A DNA stretch of 64,000 nt from Streptococcaceae bacterium AF77-01CM03A (GCA_027665725.1 JAQDDS010000002.1:248001-312000), one strand, 5' to 3'; positions 28,087 through 38,280 are shown, counted from the first letter of the stretch. A program made the numbers and translations. The notes: generated by a model not told the origin, from the sequence alone.

Positions 28087-29282
28087 AATTAACAAAAATG
28101 CCTTCTGAATTTCAGAAGGCTTTACCAGTATTAGAAAAAATTAAAGAAGCAGGATTTGAGGCTTATTTTGTGGGTGGGTCCGTTAGGGATGCCCTTCTTA
28201 ACCGCCCCATCCATGATGTGGATATCGCGACTTCTTCTTATCCAGAAGAAACCAAGCAGATCTTTCCACGCACAGCTGATATCGGCATTGAGCATGGGAC
28301 CGTTTTGGTTTTAGATGGAGATGAAGAGTACGAAGTAACCACTTTTCGAACAGAGGATGTCTATGTAGACTATCGGAGACCAAGCTCAGTCTCTTTTGTT
28401 CGTTCACTGGAAGAAGATCTCAAGCGCCGAGATTTCACAGTTAATGCCTTTGCCTTAGATGAGACAGGGAAGATTGTCGATTTGTTTAATGGTTTACAAG
28501 ATTTAGAAAATCAAGTCCTGCGAGCTGTCGGTGTAGCTAGTGAACGTTTCAATGAAGACGCTCTACGCATCATGCGTGGATTTCGCTTCCAAGCCAGTCT
28601 TGGTTTTGAACTCGAGCAAGAAACGTTTGAAGCGATGAAGACCTTAACGCCACTCTTAGAGAAAATCTCTGTGGAGCGTACTTTTGTTGAATTTGACAAA
28701 CTTCTACTAGCCCCTCATTGGCGAGTGGGTCTGTCTTCCATGATTGCAAGTAAAGCTTATGATTATCTTCCAGATATGATAGGCAGTCAGGATAAACTCC
28801 AGTCATTATTTAATTTAGAAGATCATTTCACTTTTGAATCTTCTGAACAAGCCTGGGCAGCACTTTTATGGGTTTTAAAAGTGGAAGATGCTCAAAAATT
28901 TTTAAAACATTGGAAGACATCACGACAATTTGCCAAACAGGTACAGGATTTGCTCGCTATTTTGGCTCTTCGAGAAGAAGGGGAACTCGGCAAGCGTGAT
29001 TGTTACCGCTTTGATTTGGACTTGCTTCTACAGGCTGAAAATCTTCGTCGAGCTCAAGGTAAAGACTATAATTCACAAACAATCACAGAAACTTATGAGA
29101 GCTTGACCATTCATGATAAGAAAGAGATGCAAATCAATGGTGGTATTCTCATAAAAGAATACGGCTATCAGCCAGGTCCTGAATTAGGAGATGTTTTAGA
29201 GGAAATTGAGTATGCTATTGTGGATGGTGATTTAGATAATGAAGTGGAAGCCATTCATGCTTACTTAAGGGAGAGAAAATGA
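28083..29282 (+). CDS. cca: CCA tRNA nucleotidyltransferase
   Basis: A 399-residue class II enzyme that adds CCA to tRNA 3' ends. The head domain has [21 protein letters not shown] with the two catalytic aspartates (DVD), followed by [15 protein letters not shown] and the neck motif [12 protein letters not shown]. The length and motifs fit the Firmicute one-enzyme type. It overlaps both dapB and the following ABC-F gene by 4 bp, so the three are translationally coupled. Confidence 0.95.
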   Translation: MKLTKMPSEFQKALPVLEKIKEAGFEAYFVGGSVRDALLNRPIHDVDIATSSYPEETKQIFPRTADIGIEHGTVLVLDGDEEYEVTTFRTEDVYVDYRRPSSVSFVRSLEEDLKRRDFTVNAFALDETGKIVDLFNGLQDLENQVLRAVGVASERFNEDALRIMRGFRFQASLGFELEQETFEAMKTLTPLLEKISVERTFVEFDKLLLAPHWRVGLSSMIASKAYDYLPDMIGSQDKLQSLFNLEDHFTFESSEQAWAALLWVLKVEDAQKFLKHWKTSRQFAKQVQDLLAILALREEGELGKRDCYRFDLDLLLQAENLRRAQGKDYNSQTITETYESLTIHDKKEMQINGGILIKEYGYQPGPELGDVLEEIEYAIVDGDLDNEVEAIHAYLRERK

Positions 29283-31147
29283 GTGATTTTATCGTTGAAA
29301 AACTAAGTAAATCTGTTGGTGATAAGACTGTCTTTAAGGATATTTCCTTTATCATTCATGACTTGGATCGCATCGGACTCATTGGTGTCAATGGAACTGG
29401 GAAAACTACCCTTCTAGATGTTCTTTCGGGAGTTTCAGGTTTTGATGGTGATGTTAGCCCATTTTCAGCAAAGAATGATTACAAGATTGGCTACCTGACC
29501 CAGGATCCAGATTTTGATGATAGTAAGACTGTCTTGGATACCGTTCTATCAAGTGATTTGAAAGAAATCCAGCTGATTCGTGAATATGAACTGCTCATGC
29601 TTAACTATAGTGAAGACAAACAGGCCCGTTTGGAACGGGTTATGGCTGAGATGGATTCTCTCCAAGCTTGGGAAATCGAGAGTCAGGTCAAGACTGTTCT
29701 CAGTAAACTAGGCATTCAGGACTTATCGACTCCTGTTGGGGTTTTATCTGGAGGGTTACGTAGACGGGTTCAGTTGGCGCAAGTCCTTCTGGGCAACCAT
29801 GATCTTTTGCTTCTTGATGAGCCTACCAACCACTTGGATATTGCGACCATTGAGTGGCTAACCCTCTTCTTGAAAAATTCCAAGAAAACAGTATTATTTA
29901 TCACCCACGATCGCTATTTCCTAGATGCTCTTTCTACGCGAATTTTTGAATTGGATAGAGGTGGATTAACAGAGTATCAGGGGAATTATCAAGATTATGT
30001 CCGTCTCAAGGCTGAACAGGATGAGCGTGACGCAGCTCTTCTTCACAAAAAGGAACAACTTTATAAACAAGAATTAGCTTGGATGAGACGGCAACCTCAA
30101 GCTCGTGCGACCAAGCAACAAGCTCGTATCAATCGATTCCATGACTTGAAAAAGGAAGTTTCAGATTCTAGTGTTGAGACAGACTTAACCATGAATTTTG
30201 AAACCAGCCGTATCGGTAAAAAGGTCATCGAGTTTAAGAATGTTTCCTTTGCCTATGACGATAAACCGATTCTGAAACATTTTAATCTTTTGGTCCAAGC
30301 CAAAGACCGTATCGGAATCGTCGGGGATAATGGTGTTGGTAAGTCAACTCTTCTCAATCTCATTGCGGGAAGTCTTAAGCCAACGAAAGGAGAGGTTATC
30401 ATCGGTGAAACAGTTCGCATCGCCTATTTCTCTCAACAAATCGAAGGTTTGGATGAAAGCAAGCGGGTTATTAACTACCTGCAGGAAGTGGCAGAAGAGG
30501 TTAAGACTAGCGGTGGTACTACGACATCTATTGCAGAATTACTAGAACAATTTCTTTTCCCTCGTTCAACGCATGGCACCTTAATTGAGAAGCTATCAGG
30601 TGGAGAGAAGAAACGTCTTTATCTCCTTAAACTACTCCTTGAAAAACCCAATGTGCTTCTCTTGGACGAGCCGACCAATGACCTTGATATTGCGACTTTA
30701 ACGGTTCTAGAAAATTTCTTACAAGGTTTTGCAGGACCAGTATTGACAGTTAGTCACGATCGCTATTTCCTTGATAAGGTAGCAACTAAGATTCTTGCTT
30801 TTGAAGACGGGACCATCCGTCCTTTCTTTGGCCATTATACAGATTATTTAGATGAAAAGGCCTTTGAAGCAGAAGCAGTAACACAAAGTCAAAAAGTCGA
30901 GAAGGAAAAAGTCGTTAAAGTTCGCGAAGAAAAGAAACGGATGACCTACCAAGAAAAGCAGGAGTGGGCAAGTATTGAAGGTGACATCGAAGCCTTGGAA
31001 AACCGCATCTCTGTCATTGAAGAGGAAATGCTGGCCAATGGCTCGGACTTTGGGAAACTAGCTACCCTTCAAAAAGAGTTAGACGAGAAAAATGAAGCCT
31101 TGTTTGAAAAATACGAACGCTATGAATATTTAAGTGAGTTGGTATAA
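29279..31147 (+). CDS. ABC-F family ATPase (Uup-type)
   Basis: A 622-residue soluble protein with two ABC ATPase domains in tandem and no membrane segments, so it acts on ribosomes or nucleic acids and is not a transporter. Walker A motifs are GVNGTGKTT (~36) and GDNGVGKST (~348). Signatures are LSGGLRRRV and LSGGEKKRL, and Walker [12 protein letters not shown] and [12 protein letters not shown] charged C-terminal extension (~530-622) predicts a coiled coil as in Uup, which binds branched DNA and ribosomes. Nothing specifically points to antibiotic resistance. Confidence 0.9.
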   Translation: MSDFIVEKLSKSVGDKTVFKDISFIIHDLDRIGLIGVNGTGKTTLLDVLSGVSGFDGDVSPFSAKNDYKIGYLTQDPDFDDSKTVLDTVLSSDLKEIQLIREYELLMLNYSEDKQARLERVMAEMDSLQAWEIESQVKTVLSKLGIQDLSTPVGVLSGGLRRRVQLAQVLLGNHDLLLLDEPTNHLDIATIEWLTLFLKNSKKTVLFITHDRYFLDALSTRIFELDRGGLTEYQGNYQDYVRLKAEQDERDAALLHKKEQLYKQELAWMRRQPQARATKQQARINRFHDLKKEVSDSSVETDLTMNFETSRIGKKVIEFKNVSFAYDDKPILKHFNLLVQAKDRIGIVGDNGVGKSTLLNLIAGSLKPTKGEVIIGETVRIAYFSQQIEGLDESKRVINYLQEVAEEVKTSGGTTTSIAELLEQFLFPRSTHGTLIEKLSGGEKKRLYLLKLLLEKPNVLLLDEPTNDLDIATLTVLENFLQGFAGPVLTVSHDRYFLDKVATKILAFEDGTIRPFFGHYTDYLDEKAFEAEAVTQSQKVEKEKVVKVREEKKRMTYQEKQEWASIEGDIEALENRISVIEEEMLANGSDFGKLATLQKELDEKNEALFEKYERYEYLSELV

Positions 31148-31740
31148 TGGAAGAAACAATTATTAAATGGAGTAGTAAGAAAATCGTTTTGAGCCTTATT
31201 CTTTACCTACTAGAATTGGCTCTTCTACTTTGGATTTTTTCGTTTTTGCTGAGCTATCCCGAAGAAGCACCTGCGGGATTGGTGGCTTTAATTCTCTTTA
31301 TCGGTTTCTTAATCATCATCGTTGGCTTCATTTTGTATCAACATTTGCGACGGCTTTTTTCTGATAAAGAGTATTTGAAATGTACGGCTCAAGGATTTTT
31401 CTATAAACCATATCCAAAGAAAGACTGGCAGTTTTATTCCTGGGGACAGGTAGAAAAGTTTGCTCTCACGAGAATTAAGGGTAGTAGAAATGCAAGGGAT
31501 TTTTATATGATTGAGGTTCGGTTTTATGACAAGGAACTTTTAAAATCCAACTCTTTCTGGAATCGTCTTCGAAGTAGATTTACAAGTTCAAAACATTCTA
31601 ACGTTTTGAAAATCCCAATCTATTTGCTGGATGTTGGCTTACCAAAGAGAGTATTTGAAACCATGGCTTACTTTGAGCGAGAGTGGCGTATCCAACAAAA
31701 TCGCGAGCGAAATCAAAGCACTAAAAGCAAAAAGAAGTAA
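31147..31740 (+). CDS. Two-transmembrane protein with a bacterial PH-like cytosolic domain
   Basis: A 197-residue protein with two membrane segments (~13-36 and ~43-66) followed by a basic cytosolic domain of ~130 residues (FFYKPYPKKDWQFYSWGQVEKFAL) that resembles STM3941/YcxB-like PH domains in length and layout. The very basic C-terminus ends NRERNQSTKSKKK. The ATG overlaps the stop of the ABC-F gene (TAATG), so expression is coupled. I do not recognise a specific function. Confidence 0.7.
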   Translation: MEETIIKWSSKKIVLSLILYLLELALLLWIFSFLLSYPEEAPAGLVALILFIGFLIIIVGFILYQHLRRLFSDKEYLKCTAQGFFYKPYPKKDWQFYSWGQVEKFALTRIKGSRNARDFYMIEVRFYDKELLKSNSFWNRLRSRFTSSKHSNVLKIPIYLLDVGLPKRVFETMAYFEREWRIQQNRERNQSTKSKKK

Positions 31741-31838
31741 GTACTTCATTCAGCGAATGCTAGCAACAATTGAAGAAAAAATGAGAAGTCTTGTACCAAG
31801 TTTCAAGGCTTCTTTCTATTTTGCTTTTCTAGGAATTA

Positions 31839-31847
31839 TGGTATAAT
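31839..31847 (+). promoter_or_regulatory. Extended -10 promoter of apt
   Basis: TGG-TATAAT 32 bases before the apt ATG. Confidence 0.6.
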
Positions 31848-31879
31848 AGGGAGTAAAAACTTTAAAAGAAAGAAACGCT

Positions 31880-32392
31880 ATGAACTTAAAAGATTACATT
31901 GCAAGTATTGAAAATTATCCACAAGAAGGAATTACATTCCGTGATATCAGCCCTTTGATGGCTAACGGCAATGCCTACAGCTACGCTGTTCGTGAAATTG
32001 TTCAATATGCTACTAACAAACAGATCGATATGATTGTAGGACCAGAAGCGCGTGGATTTATCGTTGGATGTCCAGTCGCTTTTGAGTTGGGAATTGGTTT
32101 TGCACCTGTTCGTAAACCAGGGAAATTGCCACGTGAAGTGATTTCAGCTGACTACGAAAAAGAATATGGTGTTGATACTTTGACCATGCACGCAGATGCT
32201 ATCAAACCAGGTCAACGTGTTCTTATTGTAGATGACCTCTTGGCAACAGGTGGTACTGTTAAAGCGACAATCGAAATGATTGAAAAATTAGGTGGTGTCG
32301 TAGCAGGTTGTGCCTTCTTGATTGAACTTGATGAGCTAAAAGGTCGTGAAGCAATCGGAGATTACGACTATAAAGTTTTGATGCATTATTAA
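31880..32392 (+). CDS. apt: Adenine phosphoribosyltransferase
   Basis: A 170-residue type I phosphoribosyltransferase that salvages adenine to AMP using PRPP. Features: [22 protein letters not shown] at the N-terminus, the flexible loop region [17 protein letters not shown], and the PRPP motif [16 protein letters not shown] (~114-129). Normal length. Preceded by its own promoter and followed by a terminator, so it is monocistronic. Confidence 0.96.
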   Translation: MNLKDYIASIENYPQEGITFRDISPLMANGNAYSYAVREIVQYATNKQIDMIVGPEARGFIVGCPVAFELGIGFAPVRKPGKLPREVISADYEKEYGVDTLTMHADAIKPGQRVLIVDDLLATGGTVKATIEMIEKLGGVVAGCAFLIELDELKGREAIGDYDYKVLMHY

Positions 32393-32394
32393 TG

Positions 32395-32418
32395 AAAAAC
32401 AGTCCTTAGGGCTGTTTT
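32395..32418 (+). terminator. Intrinsic terminator after apt
   Basis: AAAACAG-T-CC and GG-G-CTGTTTT pair around TTA, with T residues following. Confidence 0.75.
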
Positions 32419-32464
32419 CTCTTCATCGGATATAAAAATAGACTATATCTAGTTAGAGAAAAAC

Positions 32465-32481
32465 TATAATTGAAAACTATA
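32465..32481 (+). promoter_or_regulatory. MET-box (probable MtaR/MetR operator) upstream of metA
   Basis: TATAATTGAAAACTATA differs at one position of the two seven-base arms from the streptococcal methionine-regulator consensus TATAGTT-N3-AACTATA as I remember it. It overlaps the -35 box. A further half-like site (ACTATATCTAGTT) lies about 35 bases upstream. Confidence 0.7.
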
Positions 32482-32498
32482 TCTTCTTACAGTATAAT
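32470..32498 (+). promoter_or_regulatory. Promoter of metA
   Basis: TTGAAA (32470-32475), a 17-base spacer and consensus TATAAT (32493-32498). It leaves a leader of about 80 bases, too short and without the conserved parts of an S-box riboswitch. Confidence 0.75.
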
Positions 32499-32585
32499 AA
32501 AGGGAAGAAGTGTCGTCAGCCGGATTATTCCATTTGATGACAGTCAGGTTACTTGAGTCCAATATGATACAGTAAGGAGATTTCT

Positions 32586-33530
32586 ATGCCGATTCGAATT
32601 GATAAAAAATTACCAGCAGTTGAGATTTTACGAACGGAAAATATTTTCGTCATGGATGACCAGAGGGCGGCTCATCAGGATATTCGACCACTGAAAATTC
32701 TGATTTTAAACTTGATGCCACTGAAAATGGTTACAGAAACTCAGCTTTTACGCCATTTAGCCAATACTCCTTTGCAGTTAGATATTGAATTTTTATATAT
32801 GGAAAGTCATCAGTCGAAAACAACTCGTTCTGAGCATATGAAGACTTTTTATAAGACCTTCTCAGAAGTTCAAGACCAGTATTTTGATGGCTTGATTATT
32901 ACAGGTGCTCCAGTTGAACATCTCCCTTTTGAAGAAGTGGACTATTGGGAGGAATTTACTAAGGTTATCGATTGGTCTAAGACTCATGTCTTTTCAACCC
33001 TGTATATTTGCTGGGGAGCACAAGCGGGTCTATACTATCGCTATGGCGTAGATAAATACCAGATGGACCAGAAGCTTTCTGGGATTTATTCTCAAGATGT
33101 TTTGAAAGAAGGTCATCTTCTACTGAGAGGTTTTGATGATTTATATGTATCCCCTCATTCTCGCCATACAGAAGTCCACAAAGAAGATATTCTAAACAAA
33201 ACAAATCTAGAGATTTTAGCATCAGGAGAAGAGGTAGGAGTCTCTATCCTTGCGAGTCGAGATTTGAGAGAAGTCTATAGCTTTGGGCATTTAGAGTATG
33301 ATCGCGACACGCTTGCAAAGGAATATTTTAGAGATCTAGATGCCGGTTTAGATCCCCATATACCAGAAAATTATTTCAAAAATGATGACATTCATGAGCT
33401 TCCTTGTATGCGTTGGAGTTCATCTGCAGCTCTCTTCTTTAGTAACTGGGTAAATTATGCAGTTTATCAAGAAACACCTTTTGAGTGGAAAAGTGCGGAA
33501 GAAGATGTGTCTCATTTTGGATATTTATAA
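32586..33530 (+). CDS. metA: Homoserine O-acetyltransferase (MetA family)
   Basis: A 314-residue MetA/HTS-family enzyme that activates homoserine for methionine synthesis. The catalytic triad can be counted: Cys142 in YICWGAQAG, His235 and Glu237 in FGHLEYD. Residue 111 is Glu (TGAPVEHL); in the Bacillus enzyme Glu here gives acetyl-CoA rather than succinyl-CoA specificity, so O-acetylhomoserine is the likely product despite the common succinyltransferase annotation. Regulated by a MET-box at its promoter. The DnaD-like gene follows eight bases later. Confidence 0.92.
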   Translation: MPIRIDKKLPAVEILRTENIFVMDDQRAAHQDIRPLKILILNLMPLKMVTETQLLRHLANTPLQLDIEFLYMESHQSKTTRSEHMKTFYKTFSEVQDQYFDGLIITGAPVEHLPFEEVDYWEEFTKVIDWSKTHVFSTLYICWGAQAGLYYRYGVDKYQMDQKLSGIYSQDVLKEGHLLLRGFDDLYVSPHSRHTEVHKEDILNKTNLEILASGEEVGVSILASRDLREVYSFGHLEYDRDTLAKEYFRDLDAGLDPHIPENYFKNDDIHELPCMRWSSSAALFFSNWVNYAVYQETPFEWKSAEEDVSHFGYL

Positions 33531-33538
33531 GAGGAATT

Positions 33539-34213
33539 ATGACATATTTAGATGCTTTCAAGTCAGGAAACTTAGTGTTGCCGAGTGACCTGCTTTTACA
33601 TTACAATCAGCTGTTCTCGTCAAGCGATGATTTCTTGGTTTGGCAATTCTTTTACCTACAGAATACAACGGCTTTAGGTGAATTGTCTCCAAGTCAGATC
33701 GCTGAAAAAATCGGCAAAAATGTCACTGAAGTCAATCAGGCTATTTCACGCTTGACAGAAAAAGGCCTGCTTCAATACCGTACGATTGAACTTAATGGTG
33801 AAATAGAAGTTATCTTCGATGCAACTCTTGCCTTGGAGCGCCTAGACCAACTTTTTGAAAAACAAGCTCCAAACCAGACGCAACTTGCCCCAAATGATTT
33901 AAAGAGCTTGGTAGATACTTTCCAACAGGAGTTAGGTCGTCTATTGAGCCCATTTGAAATCGAAGATTTGGAAAAGAGTTTGAAAGAAGACGGAACTAGT
34001 GCGGATTTGATAAAAGAAGCTCTACGTGAAGCTGTTTTGAATGGAAAACCAAACTGGAAATATATCCAAGCAATCCTACGAAACTGGCGACATGAGGGTA
34101 TTAAGAGTGTAGCCCAGGTAGAGGCAAAACGTCAGGAAAGAGAAGCAACCAATCCTCAAAATGTTCAAGTTTCTTCTGATTTTAAGAATGCCATGGATTT
34201 ATGGAAGGACTAA
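33539..34213 (+). CDS. DnaD domain replication-initiation protein
   Basis: A 224-residue DnaD-like protein. The N-terminal winged-helix part (~1-90: ALGELSPSQIAEKIGKNVTEVNQAISRL) is followed by a C-terminal DnaD/DnaB2 domain (~125-195) ending in the YIQAILRNWRHEGI motif. DnaD helps load the replicative helicase at oriC and PriA-dependent forks in Firmicutes. The ATG at 33539 is chosen for AGAGGAA upstream; the in-frame ATG at 33485 lies inside metA. A terminator follows. Confidence 0.9.
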   Translation: MTYLDAFKSGNLVLPSDLLLHYNQLFSSSDDFLVWQFFYLQNTTALGELSPSQIAEKIGKNVTEVNQAISRLTEKGLLQYRTIELNGEIEVIFDATLALERLDQLFEKQAPNQTQLAPNDLKSLVDTFQQELGRLLSPFEIEDLEKSLKEDGTSADLIKEALREAVLNGKPNWKYIQAILRNWRHEGIKSVAQVEAKRQEREATNPQNVQVSSDFKNAMDLWKD

Positions 34214-34223
34214 TATTTAATAT

Positions 34224-34253
34224 AAAAAAACTTGCCATATGGCAAGTTTTTTT
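34224..34253. terminator. Bidirectional terminator between dnaD-like and amylase genes
   Basis: AAAAACTTGCC-ATAT-GGCAAGTTTTT with A/T runs on both sides between convergent genes. Confidence 0.9.
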
Positions 34254-34259
34254 GTGCTC

Positions 34260-35711
34260 TTAATAATTAAGCCCCCAGACACTGACTGAACGCTCAGCAA
34301 CTGGGAAGTCGCCGTATCCTTCGGCAGTAATAGTTACTTGTTCTGGATGGTTCCCAAGCAAATCAACAAATGTTTGATTTGCCCACTCTTGACCGACATA
34401 CATGGTCTTGTAATTTTCTTGAGCGTTTGAGATAAGAACGGCGATAGGTGATTTGTCGTCAGTACCAGAACGGACCCAACCGATACAATTAGAGTCATCA
34501 AAGTAGTCCGTTTGCTCACCGTAAGCTAACTCTTTTCGAATAGTTAGCAAACGGTCAAGGACATCTTTAAAGTCTTGTTGGGCAAATTGACCAGAAATAC
34601 CATAGTAGTCTCCGTAAAAGACACAGGGAAGACCCTGTTCACGCAAAAGAATGAGAGCATAGGCTGCTGGCTTAAACCATTCTTCAACAGTAGATTCGAG
34701 GGCTTGACCGCGTTGGGTATCATGGTTGTCGACAAAGGTCACAGCTCGATCCGGATTGATTTGAGCCAGACTATCATCAAAGATAGTTGTTAAATCATAG
34801 TCAGCTCCAGCCTGACCTGCCTCAAAGAGATTCATATGAAGGCGAACATCAACAAGATCAAAGCGTTCTTCAATCTTTTCAAGGTAGTCTAGGTTGGCAT
34901 CCTTGTCTGGATTCCAGAATTCTCCAAAGACATAGAAGTCTTGACCATATTTTTCCTTAATATCACGAATGAAATTACGCATAAAGAAAGAGTCAATATG
35001 CTTGACAGCATCTAAGCGGAAACCTGTTACACCAGTCGTTTCGATAAACCAATCGGCCCAGTCATAGATATTCTGGATGACTTCGGGGTGTTTGAAATCC
35101 AAGTCTGCGTACATAAGATAGTCGTAGTTTCCATTCTCATTGTCGACTAATTCTTCATGAGCCCAACCTTTATTATCACCTTGAATCAAATAGATGCCAG
35201 ACTTACGTCTTTTGGCATCGTAGTCAGTCCCAGTGAAGTGGTACCAATGCCAGTGGAAGTCATTGTAGGTGTTTTGTCTGCCATCAAAGGTAAAACCTGT
35301 CCAGCCATTGATGGTAAATGGTTCTCCAAGTTCAATTGTGCGATCTTCTGGGTCGACTTCAATAACCTGGAAGGATTCTAAACGGTCTGCAGCTGCCTTG
35401 TGGTTTAAGACGATGTCAGCCATAGGTTGAATCCCATGTGATTTCAGTGTTTGAATGGCTTGAAGATAGTCTTCTTTAAAACCGTATTTGGTACGGATAG
35501 TACCTTTTTGGTCGAATTCTCCGAGGTCAAAAAGGTCATAGACACCATAACCGACATCTTTTTCGTTGGTAGCTTTAAAGGCAGGTGGCATCCAGATGTG
35601 GCTAATTCCTAGATTTGCAAGGTGCTCAGCATCATCGGTAAGTCGCGTCCAGTGTTGTCCATCGTGGGGAAGGTACCACTCAAAATATTGCATTAGGGTT
35701 TGATTTTTCAT
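34260..35711 (-). CDS. Cytosolic alpha-amylase (GH13)
   Basis: A 483-residue GH13 alpha-amylase starting MKNQTLMQYFEWYLP, with no signal peptide, so it degrades internalised maltodextrins or glycogen. The four GH13 regions are visible: ADIVLNHKA, GFRLDAVKHI (nucleophile Asp), VFGEFW (acid/base Glu) and FVDNHDTQ (stabilising Asp). The family is like the liquefying maltohexaose-forming type. Expression is probably repressed by MalR or CcpA through the perfect palindrome overlapping the -35 box. Monocistronic with a bidirectional terminator. Confidence 0.93.
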   Translation of the reverse strand: MKNQTLMQYFEWYLPHDGQHWTRLTDDAEHLANLGISHIWMPPAFKATNEKDVGYGVYDLFDLGEFDQKGTIRTKYGFKEDYLQAIQTLKSHGIQPMADIVLNHKAAADRLESFQVIEVDPEDRTIELGEPFTINGWTGFTFDGRQNTYNDFHWHWYHFTGTDYDAKRRKSGIYLIQGDNKGWAHEELVDNENGNYDYLMYADLDFKHPEVIQNIYDWADWFIETTGVTGFRLDAVKHIDSFFMRNFIRDIKEKYGQDFYVFGEFWNPDKDANLDYLEKIEERFDLVDVRLHMNLFEAGQAGADYDLTTIFDDSLAQINPDRAVTFVDNHDTQRGQALESTVEEWFKPAAYALILLREQGLPCVFYGDYYGISGQFAQQDFKDVLDRLLTIRKELAYGEQTDYFDDSNCIGWVRSGTDDKSPIAVLISNAQENYKTMYVGQEWANQTFVDLLGNHPEQVTITAEGYGDFPVAERSVSVWGLNY

Positions 35712-35743
35712 AGAAAGTCCTCATACTTAACAATTTGACAATC

Positions 35744-35772
35744 ATTTTACCACAAAGCCAAGGAATACGCAA
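35744..35772 (-). promoter_or_regulatory. Promoter of the alpha-amylase gene
   Basis: Minus strand: TTGCGT (35772-35767), 17-base spacer, TAAAAT (35749-35744) preceded by TGG. The -35 lies inside the operator. Confidence 0.7.
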
Positions 35773-35781
35773 ACGTTTGCG
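35768..35781. promoter_or_regulatory. MalR/CcpA-type operator (perfect palindrome CGCAAACGTTTGCG)
   Basis: A perfect 14-bp palindrome with the central CG of LacI-family sites. It matches pneumococcal MalR operators as I recall them and also resembles a cre site. Its overlap with the amylase -35 box predicts repression. Confidence 0.75.
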
Positions 35782-35884
35782 CAAATCTAAAAAATATTTT
35801 CGACTATTTTATCAAAAGTGTTGATTTTTTTGTATCAAAATGCTAATATAATAATATAAAAAACATAAATATAGGAGTCAGCCC

Positions 35885-36634
35885 ATGATTGAATTTCAAA
35901 ATGTTAGTAAGTTGTATGGTGATAAAGAGGCTTTGAGCAATCTCAATTTGCAGATTGAAAATGGAGAGATTATGGGTTTAATTGGCCATAATGGTGCTGG
36001 AAAATCGACCACTATAAAATCCTTAGTCAGTATCATTTCACCAAGCAGTGGTCGTATTTTGGTAGATGGTCAGGAGCTATCGGAAAATCGTTTAGCGATC
36101 AAACGAAAGATTGCCTACGTAGCAGACTCGCCTGACTTATTTTTGCGTTTAACGGCCAATGAATTTTGGGAATTGCTTGCCTCATCCTATGATCTAACTA
36201 GCTCTGACTTGGAGTATAGTCTAGCTAGGCTATTGAGTGTTTTTGATTTTGCTGAAAACCGCTATCAGGTTATTGAAACTCTTTCTCACGGAATGCGTCA
36301 GAAAGTCTTTGTCATCGGGGCACTCTTGTCTGATCCTGATATTTGGGTCTTGGACGAACCCTTGACTGGTTTGGATCCCCAGGCTGCCTTTGATTTGAAG
36401 CAAATGATGAAGGAACATGCACAAAAAGGTAAAACAGTTTTGTTTTCGACCCATGTCTTAGAGGTAGCCGAGCAAGTCTGTGATCGGATTGCCATTTTGA
36501 AAAAGGGGCATTTGATTTATTGTGGTAGCGTGGAGGACTTGAGAAAAGACCACCCAGATCAGTCTTTGGAAAGTATCTACCTTAGCCTTGCTGGTAGAAA
36601 AGAGGAGGTTACAGATGCGTCTCAAGGTCATTAA
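35885..36634 (+). CDS. ABC transporter ATP-binding protein
   Basis: A 249-residue ABC ATPase of the multidrug/bacitracin-type (CcmA-like) family. Walker A is GHNGAGKST (~35-43), the signature is degenerate (LSHGMRQKV, ~135), Walker B is IWVLDEPLTGLDP (~155), and the H-loop is STHVLEVAEQ. Being a single ATPase domain, it must work with the membrane protein encoded next, whose start lies 20 bp inside this gene. The substrate is unknown. The ATG follows TAGGAG. Confidence 0.92.
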   Translation: MIEFQNVSKLYGDKEALSNLNLQIENGEIMGLIGHNGAGKSTTIKSLVSIISPSSGRILVDGQELSENRLAIKRKIAYVADSPDLFLRLTANEFWELLASSYDLTSSDLEYSLARLLSVFDFAENRYQVIETLSHGMRQKVFVIGALLSDPDIWVLDEPLTGLDPQAAFDLKQMMKEHAQKGKTVLFSTHVLEVAEQVCDRIAILKKGHLIYCGSVEDLRKDHPDQSLESIYLSLAGRKEEVTDASQGH

Positions 36635-38249
36635 AAAATTAGTTGATATCAATATTCTCTATTCATCTAAAGAAGCTAATTTGGCTAACCTACGAAAGAA
36701 GCAAGCTAAGAATCCTGATAAAAAGGTTGATGTATCAGGGAAATTGTTGCGTTCTTATCTTGCTTCTAGTTTGTTGCTACTCATCTTATTTTCTAATCTA
36801 GCCTTTCGTTTTCCTTTTGAGGAAATGCCAAGTTTTTTTAGTACCATGGTTGCTATTTTACTGGTGCTTGCCTTTTCAACGTCTTTTACTGCATTTTACA
36901 ATGTCTTTTATGAGAGTAAGGACTTGGCCTCCTATAGTCCCTATGCCTTTAAAAAATCAGAGATTATAATTGCTAAAGGACTGTCTGTCCTCTTGCCAGC
37001 TCTAACTGGAATTGTACCAATCCTTGCTTATTTTCTAGTCCTCTACATTAGGCTAGCTCCTTCTCTTTGGCTGGGTTTGCCCTTAATGCTGGTGTCCTTG
37101 GTCTTATTATTTGTCTCTGTGACTCTAGTGATGGTAGTGGCAGTGCATTTCTTGGCTCAAACTGCGGTTTTTAGAAAGTATCAGTCTATTTTTGCGAATG
37201 TGATGATTGGGATAGGGGTTATCACGCCTTTATTATTTGTCTTCTTTCTACAGTCGACTTCTGGAGATATAGTTAACAGAGTTAGAGACATTCCACCTCT
37301 TCTTTATCCTATTCATCTCTTTTACAAAATAGCAGTGGAGCCTTTTTCGACAGAGGCTATACTGGGTCTGCTCGCTTGGATAGGACTAACTCTCTTCTTA
37401 CTTTATCTGACCAAAAAGAAGGTTCTTCCTCGTTTTTATGACATTATCCTGCTTAATAGTGAGGAGAAAGTCATAAAAGAACGTCGCAGTAAAGAGGGGA
37501 TTTCAACGACTAAAAAGGGATTTTTCCGCATGGTTTTACGCTACAACCTCTCCCTATTGGGACAGGGGACTGGCGTCATTACAGTGCTTTTTACAAGTGC
37601 CTTTTTTCCTTATATCATGATGATCGGATTGATTTCCAAAATTCGAGATTCTCAGTTAGTTCCAGATATTCATCCTCCATACTGGTTAGCCTTGTTTTTT
37701 GTAGGAGTGTTTATAGCAGTTTTAAATAACAATATCACAAGTCTACCTTCAATCGGGCTATCTCTGGAGAGGGAAAATTTTGATTTTCTGAAGAGTTTGC
37801 CCTTTGACTTTGCTCGTTATGTGAAAGTGAAATTTTGGATTATATTTGCTGTTCAGTCCTTTTTACCTATCTTGACTTTACTTGGTCTTTCCCTTTATTT
37901 AGGCTTGCCAATCCTTTCGATGATTTACCTTCTTGCGGCATGGATTCTTGCCAGTGTTATCCTTGCTTGTCGCCATTATTTTAAGGACGTGAAAAACCTG
38001 TCAACTAATTGGACTAGTATTACGGACCTGGTGAATCGTTCAAATGGCATAGTCACAATGGTTCTATTGCTTATTTATAGTGCAATCCTAATGGCCCTTG
38101 TAATTGGTAGCTTATTCTTGGTTCAGTCTCTCTCCGCTATCCTTGCCATCAGCTTGGGAGTAGGAGCTCTTATCCTCCTGCTTGGTCTTGCTATATTTAG
38201 CTGTCATTACTATCTATCACGCATATTGATAGAAATAGAAAAAAGATGA
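36615..38249 (+). CDS. ABC transporter permease, large ABC-2-like membrane protein
   Basis: A 544-residue membrane protein with about twelve hydrophobic segments in two blocks separated by a cytosolic loop (~280-310, EEKVIKERRSKEGISTTKKG). It overlaps the ATPase gene by 20 bp and is its obvious partner. The ATG at 36615 follows AGAGGAGG, giving the N-terminus MRLKVIKKLVDINILYSS. The large size resembles EcsB/YthQ-like exporters of unknown substrate. A long hairpin terminator follows. Confidence 0.85.
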   Translation: MRLKVIKKLVDINILYSSKEANLANLRKKQAKNPDKKVDVSGKLLRSYLASSLLLLILFSNLAFRFPFEEMPSFFSTMVAILLVLAFSTSFTAFYNVFYESKDLASYSPYAFKKSEIIIAKGLSVLLPALTGIVPILAYFLVLYIRLAPSLWLGLPLMLVSLVLLFVSVTLVMVVAVHFLAQTAVFRKYQSIFANVMIGIGVITPLLFVFFLQSTSGDIVNRVRDIPPLLYPIHLFYKIAVEPFSTEAILGLLAWIGLTLFLLYLTKKKVLPRFYDIILLNSEEKVIKERRSKEGISTTKKGFFRMVLRYNLSLLGQGTGVITVLFTSAFFPYIMMIGLISKIRDSQLVPDIHPPYWLALFFVGVFIAVLNNNITSLPSIGLSLERENFDFLKSLPFDFARYVKVKFWIIFAVQSFLPILTLLGLSLYLGLPILSMIYLLAAWILASVILACRHYFKDVKNLSTNWTSITDLVNRSNGIVTMVLLLIYSAILMALVIGSLFLVQSLSAILAISLGVGALILLLGLAIFSCHYYLSRILIEIEKR

Positions 38250-38280
38250 GACAGTTGGTCGCTTGCTTGATAAATTTTAT

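Noticed and set aside
29279..31147. Antibiotic-resistance ABC-F (Msr/Lsa type)
   Set aside because: The C-terminal coiled coil and the housekeeping operon with cca point to the Uup type; nothing indicates a resistance role.
31631..31846. Plus-strand open frame of 71 codons overlapping the end of the two-membrane-segment protein gene
   Set aside because: Most of it is an out-of-frame shadow of the upstream gene, it has no ribosome site, and it runs into the apt promoter.
32499..32585. S-box or other riboswitch in front of metA
   Set aside because: The leader is too short and lacks conserved aptamer segments; a MET-box at the promoter explains regulation.
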